Source of the DNA: Trichomonas vaginalis G3
Taxonomy: Eukaryota > Parabasalia > Trichomonadida > Trichomonadidae
Assembly: GCF_026262505.1 (NCBI RefSeq)
Contig: NC_067206.1
Location: 24,629,896-24,693,895, forward strand
Direction: 5' to 3'
DNA length: 64,000 nt
A program made the position numbers and the translations under genes. Below are positions 1-7,670 of the stretch, one piece after another. How positions within the stretch are numbered: position 1 is the first letter of the stretch; each line of letters starts with the position of its first letter. Below the pieces are notes generated by a model. The model was not told the origin of the DNA. It worked only from the letters and a program-made list of their open reading frames with translations, and ran no database searches.

Positions 1-387
1 AACTTCACGATACTTCTCATATGCATATCTTGTTCTTTCCATGGGAGCATGTTTGTCTTCACCTTTTCCTTTTTTCCTTCTCAAAGGATGCAATTGTTCG
101 TCGTGTTTCCAGTAGAATCTGGCAAAGCCGTCGTGTCCTTCAACTTGAGGTTCACTAACATCGAAAGGCATGTCCATAAGACGTTCTTCTTCTAACCTCT
201 CTAATCTGTTTGGATAATTGGCACGTGCTGTTTCCAAATCCATTTCGTAGCGAAGACCAGACAATTTGTCATAGACTTTTATGGGTCTTCCCTTCCTATA
301 TTTAAACTTCTTCGAAACTCTCCAACCATATCTTTCTAACTCTGCTTTTATTCTAGCAGACCTTCTGTCCATTCTATATGGGGGCAT
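1..387 (-). CDS. Polinton DNA polymerase B, N-terminal part (partial)
   Basis: The open frame starts at 387 and leaves the window at position 1. It matches the first ~129 residues of the polymerase-like gene at 29840 in copy B: a basic start (MPPYRMDR), then a highly charged region. No catalytic motif falls inside this piece, so the polymerase call depends on the copy B counterpart, which carries a DLNAAY motif A. An AT-only leader with a T-tract and TATAAAA lies just upstream, as in copy B. Confidence 0.7.
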   Translation of the reverse strand, partial: MPPYRMDRRSARIKAELERYGWRVSKKFKYRKGRPIKVYDKLSGLRYEMDLETARANYPNRLERLEEERLMDMPFDVSEPQVEGHDGFARFYWKHDEQLHPLRRKKGKGEDKHAPMERTRYAYEKYREV

Positions 388-417
388 TTTTATAAAAATA
401 AAAAAATATTTTTTTCT

Positions 418-1002
418 TTACTTTACATAACCGCCTGCTGCCATAAGTCTTTGACGCCAACCCATACCAGCTAATGAAGGTTGACTTGGTTTAGTTTGGA
501 AACTAAACTTTGTTTTTGGTTTATCTTCAGTTTTTGGTTTTTCTTCTTCTATCGGTTTTTCGTCACTTTTTGGTTCCTCTGACTTTACTTCACTTGCAGG
601 AACAGTTGTGTCGTCAACATCTTCATAAATATCATATGCCATTTGTTTTTGTTTTCCTTTCAACTTTTTGTGTTTGTTGTAAAGTTTAGAATATTTCGAC
701 TCTAAGTCAATGAGATGTTCTATAATGAACTGTTGGTCAGTGAAGTAAACTTTTCCATCTGTTGTCTCGAAAGCTCCTTCAGACTTCAATATTTTATTTG
801 TGAGAGTCTGTTTCTTTTTTGAGATACTAGCCGTTCCATTTCTATGAAAAGTGACTTTATAGTTAGGGTTTGTATTTCCAGACCTGGCACTTTCTATTAT
901 TGAATTTTTCTCTTCATCTGTAAGTTCTTTGACAGGTTTTGACAATGGTTCTGAACTTTTTGTTTGTGGTGTCAAATCTACCGTTTCAACTTCTTCGGTC
1001 AT
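418..1002 (-). CDS. Polinton conserved charged protein (MTEEVETVDL family)
   Basis: A 194-residue protein of unknown function, nearly identical to the one at 29224-29808. The N-terminal half carries a short basic patch (ISKKKQTL) and a helical stretch around residues 90-125. A Lys/Glu/Pro-rich linker follows, then a conserved tail with GMGWRQRLMAAGG. It is placed between the polymerase start and the small basic protein in both copies. The leader TTTTTTACTGAGATGAA lies directly upstream of its start codon. The composition would suit a DNA- or virion-associated accessory protein, but no family is recognised. Confidence 0.6.
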   Translation of the reverse strand: MTEEVETVDLTPQTKSSEPLSKPVKELTDEEKNSIIESARSGNTNPNYKVTFHRNGTASISKKKQTLTNKILKSEGAFETTDGKVYFTDQQFIIEHLIDLESKYSKLYNKHKKLKGKQKQMAYDIYEDVDDTTVPASEVKSEEPKSDEKPIEEEKPKTEDKPKTKFSFQTKPSQPSLAGMGWRQRLMAAGGYVK

Positions 1003-1021
1003 TTCATCTCAGTAAAAAATT

Positions 1022-1176
1022 TTAGTTTGGTTTGTTTTCAACTGGTTGTTTAGGTTTTTTAAGTCGGTCTAAAACTTCCTGAGGTATAGGAAGAACTTGA
1101 CAAACACGTGGTTGTGTAACTGCTGGAAGCGACAAATCCATCTTGAACCCATTTGTCTCAATGCTGTATTGTTCAT
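1022..1176 (-). pseudogene. Remnant of small Polinton protein (~50 aa family)
   Basis: This is the counterpart of the intact 50-residue gene at 29052-29204 in copy B, in the same position between the MTEE and MGLFG genes and with the same ACTGAGATGAA leader. This copy looks broken. The function is unknown. Confidence 0.55.
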
Positions 1177-1195
1177 TTCATCTCAGTAAAAAAAT

Positions 1196-1594
1196 TTACA
1201 TTCCCCACGTTTGAGGCGGTTGCGGTTGGTTGTTTACCCACTGTTGTGCATGGTTATATCCTCTGTTAAAGAATCTTTCACCTTGGTCCATATAGTGCCC
1301 TGCTTGGTTATAGTAGTCATTTGCTTTGTTATAGTAGTTTCCTGCTTGTCTTCCTACATTGTCCATCCATCCTTGAACTTTTCCTCTTGTTTCAGGATTT
1401 GGAATAAGATTTGCTGCATCTCGTGCTACATCCCAACCTTTCTGTACAGTTTGTATAATAGGTTGTGCTTTCTCTTTAAGTATACCTAATGTACTCAAAA
1501 TCTTCCTTCCAATTCCAAATGCACCTCTGGCTATTGTTCCCACTGCGGGCAAAAATCTGGATGCAACTCCTGCTAATGCGCCAAATAAACCCAT
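1196..1594 (-). CDS. Polinton MGLFG protein, amphipathic virion-type candidate
   Basis: A 132-residue protein. The glycine/alanine-rich hydrophobic N-terminus (MGLFGALAGVASRFLPAVG) looks like a membrane-active amphipathic helix and fits the general N-myristoylation pattern. The C-terminal half is rich in Tyr, Asn and Gln, with repeated NKANDYYNQ-type units. It is the near-identical partner of 28631-29032. It is divergent from the integrase, with only 17 bp between the two start codons. A role as a small virion protein that disrupts membranes is an inference from composition alone. Confidence 0.6.
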   Translation of the reverse strand: MGLFGALAGVASRFLPAVGTIARGAFGIGRKILSTLGILKEKAQPIIQTVQKGWDVARDAANLIPNPETRGKVQGWMDNVGRQAGNYYNKANDYYNQAGHYMDQGERFFNRGYNHAQQWVNNQPQPPQTWGM

Positions 1595-1611
1595 TTCTTA
1601 TGGGTTAAAAA

Positions 1612-2568
1612 ATGACGAATCCAAACAAGGACCCCTATGTTTCTAAAGCAACAAAGAAAGCACTCATGTAAAAATCTTTAGTTCAACACCAAATGCTTGG
1701 TTTATGGATATCTTGGAAAACATTCCGAGGTATAGAGAAGATGGACCACCATACTGGCTAATATTTGTCGGTCAAAACACAAGATACTGTGAAGCCATAC
1801 CATTACAGTCCAAAAATATTTTAGATGTGAAAACTGCTTTGACAATATTCGTTGACAAATACCATCCAACAAAACTGACATCTGACTGTGAAAGTTCTTT
1901 CAAATCAGACGATATTAAAAACTATCTGCGTTCAAAAAATGTAAACCAATATTTCATTGTCGACCAAAACCATTCTGCTCTTGGTGTCATTGACAGTTGT
2001 ATAAAAATCTTAAGAGACTTAAACCAACCACAAGGTGGTGAGGTAATGAAATGTCATATGACGACAAATATAGACACTTCTCCATGGCAAAGATGAGACA
2101 AGTTTTAAATATTTACAATACCGTAAACAAAAAGGTTTGGGAAACCACTCCCCCGAAGAAATGAAAAACAACCCTGACTTAGAGAAAGACTATATATTTA
2201 ATAGTTTAGTCAAAAGAGACAAACAAGAAAGAATGCCAGGCTTCAAACTTAAGAAAGGTGACAAAGTAAAAATAGAAATACCTAAACGCGACCCATATGA
2301 AAATACTATTGACTATGACAACAATGGGAACTCGACAGGTACTCACATTCGTGTTCGTAAAAATAGAAGAAAGTATACAAGAGAATATTATGAAGTTTTA
2401 GGCAAACATGGCAAAATGTACAGACTGCAAGCAGAAGATAAAACTACTATTGTCAGACCTCGTTTCAAACTTGTCAAAGTTCAAGGTGGTATACTTTCAA
2501 AGACAGTTCCTAACAAATATAAGACAACTCCTGACGAATATGCTAAAGAAGTTGAAAATGACGACTAA
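1612..2568 (+). pseudogene. Polinton retroviral-type integrase, broken copy
   Basis: This matches the uninterrupted integrase at 27655-28614. The catalytic core region (FMDILE, LTSDCESSF) and the SH3-like C-terminal region with KLKKGDKVKIEIPKRDPY are recognisable. Polintons use this enzyme to insert into host DNA, producing ~6-bp duplications. The copy looks broken, with a few breaks. It converges with the tail-fibre-like gene, with a few bases of overlap. Confidence 0.75.
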
Positions 2569-3794
2569 GCAATTCTATACCATGCACAAACTGTCATGTA
2601 AGGTGGCATGTATTTTTTACCTAGTCCTGTAGATGTTGTTGTAAAAGTATGTTGGTGGTTTCCTCCTGGTTCAGTTTGTCGAAAAGTCTTTTTTGCTGAA
2701 TGGTTATAATCTGGAGATAAAACGTCATAGCCAGCTTCATACTCTGAGTTGTATAATGGGTGGTCTCTTAATGAGTGGCTATGGTCGCCAGAAAAGTTTG
2801 TTGTACCAGAATGACTATGTGGTGGCAAGTTGTCGACAGATATCGTTTTACTTCCACCTGTTTTCTTTGGAGTGTGTGCACAATACAAAAAACTTTCGAG
2901 TATTTGAGTCCAAGTTCCAAAACCAAGTACTACTTCTGGTCTGGTAGAGTTCATTGACGTATAAATAGAACCAACCGGGTAAATGGTTTGAAGTATTTCT
3001 GTCTTTAATGTTTGAAGCTCTTTTTGTCTGCTTTCTTGTCATATAAATCTTGAGCAGTGAATTTAACTTTATTTTCATCCTCCATGACATAAACATCTCT
3101 ACATCTAATGTATCTCATCGTTGTTATGTCTTCATCCGATGTTAAACCTTGTGGAAAGTTAGGAGGTTTCCAATTAATACATCCCCACCAGTTTCTTCAA
3201 CCGTTCCTTCAATATTTTCTATACCAACAGTTGCGAAGAAATCGTGTGTATGTCCAACGTCACTTTTCCTGTTTAAGGTTTCTTGTAAGTTTGTAATATT
3301 GCAATGGTATGTGTATGAGTCTTTTTAGAATATTCTTTGTCAGCTCTTGTCACTTCACTTGACATTTTATTGTCAACATATGTTTTATCTGCTTTGTCAT
3401 CTAACATTGCTGGTAGTTCATCTACGTCATAGATGTTATGTGTATGATGTTTTTGTGGGTATGTTCTATCTGTCCATGCGAGAATATAGTCTCTTGTTGC
3501 ATCTACATACTCTTTGTCAGCTTTGTTGTCAATATCTGCTTTCAAAAGAAGTTCATCTATAGGTTTCTCGTTTAAAGTTCTTTTTGTTGGATTTATACAA
3601 ACAGTATGGTTCTTACTGTCTTGAAACAGAAACTCGTCTGTCAATGGGTTTATCGTCAGTTTTAAGTTTCCTTCTTTCAATGACTCAGATATCTTAGAAT
3701 AGTTTGAAAAGTTTGTTGTGTTCTTATTTAGAGCTTGCACAATGAGTTGTCGGTTGTGTTGTATTTCTCTCATAGACGCTGTTTCTTTCGACAT
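2565..3794 (-). pseudogene. Polinton tail-fibre-like protein, broken copy
   Basis: This is the counterpart of the open 440-residue gene at 26336-27658. It keeps the ADKTYVDN-type repeat region and the C-terminal module with PIGSIYTSMNSTRP, HxH motifs and the MPPYMTV.AWYRIA ending. Between them it is damaged, with several breaks. The C-terminal tip differs from copy B more than the flanking genes do, which hints at faster evolution of a receptor-binding tip. Confidence 0.75.
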
Positions 3795-3813
3795 TTTTAT
3801 TCTAGATAAAAAT

Positions 3814-4663
3814 ATGCTTTCAATAGAAAAAGAAAATTCAAGAGTTGCTACAACTAAACCATTAGATGAACTTTTTACGAATGTCGGTCAAAAGTTTGAG
3901 ACAGAGACCGTAAAGCATGAAGGCTATCGTTTTGACTACCCATTGAGATGGCTAAGAGACCCATCCGTCACAAAAGCTGTTGGCTTTCGTAGAATGAAGT
4001 TCATTTCAGAAGCCATACATGGTTTCCCATTTACGGTCGCTTTTGAAGTTCGATACTATAACAAAGAAAAACGTACGTATGAGAAATTTGAACAGGGAAA
4101 ACTTTTACAAGTTAGTTTGCTTGTAAACTTAGAAACAACTCTTCAAGCTTTTCAAGAAAAAATAAACGATATCTATCTCGAATATGCAAAACAGTACAAC
4201 ATTGACGAAGGAGAGTACCATCTCGATATTTTATATGACAGGAAAAATGCAACTGTTAAAATCGATAGAATAGAAGACCTTGGAGAAGACGTTTATATTT
4301 CTACAAAATATAAACAACTTGGCATGGTATAGATTTTGAGGATGTTAAATCAGCCTGCAGAATATCCAGTACACCCGAACTTTTATGAAGTCGAAAAACC
4401 CTAATGGAACATATGAAAATGTTTTCGACCCAGATGCTATTATCGTTCATGCTTCATTTTCTGGCGCCCAAAACTCTTTTTTATGCTTGGCAAATGACTT
4501 TTACGAAAAACCTACAAAGCTATATGAACCACCGAGTGGAAGTATTTCAGACTTTCAAGTATGGTTTACAACAGATGGAAGAAAGAGAATAGTTCCATTA
4601 TACCATGCGTTTTACTTAGAACTTAGTCTCATATACAACTACTATCGAACAGTAAAAATATAA
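3814..4663 (+). pseudogene. Polinton MLSIEKE-family protein, broken copy
   Basis: This matches the gene at 25470-26317. It is divergent from the tail-fibre gene across a 19-bp near-palindromic spacer (3795-3813). Visible features are a Phe/Tyr/Arg-rich, probably beta-rich body and a conserved C-terminal block (FQVWFTTDG, YHAFYLELS). No known family is recognised. It looks broken, with about one or two breaks. Pairing with the fibre gene suggests a structural role, as an inference only. Confidence 0.5.
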
Positions 4664-4666
4664 TTT

Positions 4667-4905
4667 TTAATACGGTTGAGGTGTTGGATTTGGTTGCCAA
4701 CTAGACTGTGGTGCAGGTTCAGGCTGTTGTATAACAAGCTTGTTCTTCTGGTTCAGGGTCTTTAGTATAATACCAACGAACTGACCTACTCTTTTGCCAA
4801 TATTTTGACTCCGTTCCATACTCCCCTTCCGACAGATTTTATTCCATTCCATATACCTCTTTCAACATTTCGAAAGAAGTTTCCAATACTACTGAAGAAA
4901 CCCAT
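4667..4905 (-). pseudogene. Polinton short MGFF protein, broken copy
   Basis: This is the counterpart of 25226-25467: a Gly/Phe-rich start (MGFFSS), a basic middle (GKRVGQFVG) and a Pro/Gln-rich tail (PNPTPQPY). It resembles the MGLFG protein in style. It looks broken. The function is unknown. Confidence 0.45.
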
Positions 4906-4922
4906 TTTACTATATGTAAAAT

Positions 4923-5282
4923 CTAATGTCCACCTAGTCTCTTACGTTTCCTTCTGAGTTCCATTGCATTCTTTAACTGGAGCTCATACATTCTATTTTC
5001 CTCTGGTAGAAAACATATTCTGGGTCAACTCCTGTGTTCGCGTCATCTGCATAGAGTTGTTTATATCCCACTTCAGGTTTGTATAAAACTCTTTCCATCT
5101 CATATTTGCATACCATGTGGTAAGCCTAACGCAGCGTCATTTGACATGGCAGTTTGCATTTGTACATCTGTTGGCACTTGACCATAGTTTGCCATTGCAG
5201 TTTGTATTCTAACTTCATTTGGAATATTCTCTGGGTTTGGTTGTCCAGGTTGCTGTGCATTCGCTAAGTTCTGTGCGTCCAT
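4923..5282 (-). pseudogene. Polinton MDAQN small protein, broken copy
   Basis: This matches the open 120-residue gene at 24845-25207: a Gln/Asn/Pro-rich N-terminus with the repeated phrase QTAM and a basic C-terminus ending RKRKRL. It looks broken. The function is unknown. Confidence 0.5.
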
Positions 5283-5305
5283 TTAATATTAGATAAAAAT
5301 ATCTC

Positions 5306-5436
5306 TTACGAGTACATATGCTGAACATTTGCTGGTATTGGTTCATCTTCATATTCTCTGTACTTTTCTGCCACGTCAAATAAGTAAATGACACAATGGA
5401 AAAACCTAAAACAAGTAGTCCTATTTCAAACCACAT
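5306..5436 (-). pseudogene. Polinton tiny membrane protein, broken copy
   Basis: This is the counterpart of the open 43-residue gene at 24690-24821, beginning MWFEIGLLVLGF and overlapping the 3' end of the methyltransferase gene. The copy looks broken. Confidence 0.45.
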
Positions 5437-6239
5437 TTACTTACTAATAAAATTTCTTTGTTATGACACTTTCTCCAGTTTATAGGACCTCTCTCATATT
5501 CTATCTTGTCATATATAAACTCATAGTCATGTATGTCCTCTAACCATCTCATAACGGTTTCCAAACCACTTTTATCGGATGTAAAGTAAAAGCATGGATG
5601 GTTATGTAAAACGTCTAAAGTTTCTAAAGAGTCTCTCAAAGTCCAGTCTACTTGGTATTGAAAATCCCATGTGTTATAGAACGGCGGGTCCACTATAAAG
5701 AAAACATTTTCCTTGTCTTTATATTTTTCATACAACTCTGTCCAATAACATCTCACAAACTCTATACCCTCAATATATTTTTCTATGTCCTCTTTGAAAA
5801 CATTTGTATAGTTAAGATATAAAACTTTTGACATAAGTGTTTCAATGTCATGAACTCTTATAGCACCACTATATAATAGTCTAGCAGATATACTATCCCA
5901 GTCAATATACTCTGCTTTTTTCAAAACCTCTCTGACAGTATTTTTCTTATCTAATGGTATACGTTCCATCTTACCTATAGGTATCTTTTCTTTTAACTCT
6001 TTCAATATTTTGTTTGTGTCTGGTATATGTTTGAGACGGTTCATATAGTTGTCGAAGTCATTGCATATAATCTTTGAGTCAGGAAATACAGTATGGCACA
6101 AATGAGATATATAGAAACTTCCACCGAACAAATCTACAAATGTTAGACCATTCGGTAGTTTCTTAAGTTCTCTCAATAGAATATCTTTACATCTACTCTT
6201 ATTTCCAAAGAAGGGTAACGGTGGTTTTGTAAAATTCAT
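5421..6239 (-). CDS. Dam-type DNA N6-adenine methyltransferase (Polinton A)
   Basis: A 272-residue open frame of the D12-class (Dam-like) adenine methyltransferases. Motif I is seen as PFFGNKS near residues 9-15 with VDLFGGSF at 35-42, and the catalytic DPPF motif lies near residue 184. The enzyme would transfer a methyl group from S-adenosylmethionine to adenine in DNA. It is the first gene inward from the tip. The copy in Polinton B differs at five residues only. The frame is open throughout and looks whole. Trichomonas DNA is known to carry N6-methyladenine, so such element-borne genes are of interest, but activity is not shown here. Confidence 0.85.
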   Translation of the reverse strand: MNFTKPPLPFFGNKSRCKDILLRELKKLPNGLTFVDLFGGSFYISHLCHTVFPDSKIICNDFDNYMNRLKHIPDTNKILKELKEKIPIGKMERIPLDKKNTVREVLKKAEYIDWDSISARLLYSGAIRVHDIETLMSKVLYLNYTNVFKEDIEKYIEGIEFVRCYWTELYEKYKDKENVFFIVDPPFYNTWDFQYQVDWTLRDSLETLDVLHNHPCFYFTSDKSGLETVMRWLEDIHDYEFIYDKIEYERGPINWRKCHNKEILLVSKCGLK

Positions 6240-6372
6240 TTTATATATATAATAAAAATGTTTTTACCTGAAAAGTGACAGAAAAGTGACAAAACATGAA
6301 AACATATATATTTTGTGAAAAGCTCCTGGAAGACCCGTATATAAAAACCTCATTTTTTTACTAAACATCTTC

Positions 6373-6433
6373 GGGGCTAGAAGGGGCGCAGCCCCTGGAA
6401 GCCCCACTACCTTTTTTTTTTTTTTTTTTTTTT
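6373..6433. repeat. Terminal repeat tip of Polinton A with hairpin
   Basis: The tip reads from an outer stem GGGGCT (6373-6378) through an inner hairpin GGGGC-GCA-GCCCC (6383-6395) to AGCCCC (6400-6405), then CACTACC and a poly-T run to 6433. The flanks are identical to the tips of B and C, but the inner stem differs by paired changes. Confidence 0.85.
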
Positions 6434-6715
6434 ATATCAGTATTCACATACTATGTATACTCTAATATTTATAATATAATTGAATTTTATTCACATCAAA
6501 AAATTTGAATCATGGAGTTGATGAATATTAATGAGTTAATACTAATATACAAACTAATGTGAATAATGATACACTAAAATTATTGTGTTTTATTTTTTGA
6601 GTTTTGAATCTCTCGAATTTCCCATACAAACATATATTAAATTTATAAAATATAGAAATGTTTTATGATTCTACAATATTTTTTGAAATGTGTACTAATC
6701 TTTCTTATATATATG

Positions 6716-6951
6716 ATTCATTTCTATCGGCGCGTGGAGCGCGCCGATAGAAATGAATGACAAGGCTGTCATGCACCAGTGTGTTATAACAGATCGATTT
6801 TATTTGAAATTTCATAAATTAATAATTATAAAAAATTTGATATTCAGAGACGGCGCTACGCGCCTTTTAGCATTCTGGGCACTTACGTGCCCAGAATGCA
6901 AGATTGAGAAATTTGAAACTTCGTTTCAAATTTCTGCCTTGCTGTTAGGCA
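6716..6951. repeat. Cluster of perfect hairpins
   Basis: Hairpin 1 has 18-19-bp arms at 6717-6734 and 6740-6757 (core CGGCGCG/CGCGCCG). Hairpin 2 is GGCGC-TAC-GCGCC at 6852-6864. Hairpin 3 has 13-bp arms at 6870-6882 and 6887-6899 with loop TTAC. Hairpin 4 has 12-bp arms at 6908-6919 and 6923-6934 with loop TTC. Hairpin 5 is a 5-bp stem at 6935-6951. All arms are perfect complements. Loops of three to five bases closed by C-G recur in hairpins 2-4. Confidence 0.85.
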
Positions 6952-6984
6952 AAAAGAAAGTCAGTACAAAAAAAATTTTGAAAT

Positions 6985-7165
6985 TGAGAATAAAAATAAT
7001 ATTGTGAGTTTTTGTGATATATGGATTTTTAAGAAGATTTTAGAGATTGAAGTCTCAATTTATAAAATTTTTTTAAATTGAGAGGAATTTTAATAATATT
7101 ATTTTATTTGATATTTGGATTTTTTAGAAGATTTTAGAGATGTCAGTCTCAATTTAAAAAAATTT
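6985..7165. repeat. Imperfect tandem duplication (~90 bp)
   Basis: Two adjacent AT-rich copies share the phrase AGAAGATTTTAGAGAT followed by a CTCAATTTA-type end, near 7030-7065 and 7130-7160. They are non-coding. Confidence 0.6.
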
Positions 7166-7459
7166 ACAAAAAATGATCGTAAAATAATCGTTTTTGTTCA
7201 AATCCTTTTCATTTCGGGAAATTGAAGTTAAATATCAAAGTGATGGTCTATGCATATGTTAAATCAAATCATTAAAAAGTGTTTTGATGACTTTTTCTAA
7301 CCGCAATTTGTCACTTTTTGATGTTTTAAAATTATTATATATCCTATATGCATTCAAGATGCAAATTAATATTATGTTTATTTTATTAAAAATAGAATGT
7401 CCAATTATTGATAAAAATCGATCCGCTTTTCTACCGGTCAAGCTGTATATATATAGAAC

Positions 7460-7540
7460 CCATCCATGTAAACCTCGATGTCACTTTTGCGGCCGAGCGG
7501 AGAGAGGCCGCAAAAGTGACATCGAGGTTTACATGGATGG
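7460..7540. repeat. Perfect 35-bp-arm hairpin
   Basis: Arms 7460-7494 and 7506-7540 are exact reverse complements. They are separated by an 11-base purine-rich loop, and each arm contains a NotI-like GCGGCC core next to the loop. It lies about 130 bp downstream of the CLASP-like gene's stop. It could be a recently formed palindromic insertion or a transcript-end structure; no family is recognised. Confidence 0.85.
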
Positions 7541-7670
7541 AAAATTAAAAATTTATATTTGATTTTTTATAAAATTCATATGAGAGTTATTTATATTAAT
7601 CGCGAAAGAATAAAAAACAATATTTATATATAAATAAAAAACAAAAAATAAAAATATAAAATCGATAAAA

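Larger units (their letters stand above)
1..6433 (-). mobile_element. Polinton/Maverick copy A (partial, runs off left edge)
   Basis: This is one end of a Maverick/Polinton. Its right tip is a poly-T tract ending at 6433, preceded by the hairpin-bearing terminal repeat shared with copies B and C. Gene content and order match 23694 to about 30230 in copy B, in opposite orientation: methyltransferase, small proteins, tail-fibre-like protein, integrase and the start of DNA polymerase B. The far end and its target duplication lie outside the window. It is a broken fossil with at least about seven breaks in the visible part. It looks young, because the methyltransferases of A and B differ at only five of 272 residues. 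Confidence 0.9.
6434..7670. other. AT-rich gap with hairpin cluster, no gene
   Basis: No credible gene is seen between Polinton A and the CLASP-like gene. The short open frames here arise from the hairpins. The stretch holds five perfect hairpins at 6716-6951, an imperfect ~90-bp direct duplication and a 35-bp-arm hairpin at 7460-7540. The remainder is AT-rich and looks featureless. Confidence 0.7.

Noticed and set aside
6753-7562. Short plus-strand frames in the hairpin-rich gap
   Set aside because: They run through perfect hairpins and AT-rich DNA; no protein-like features.
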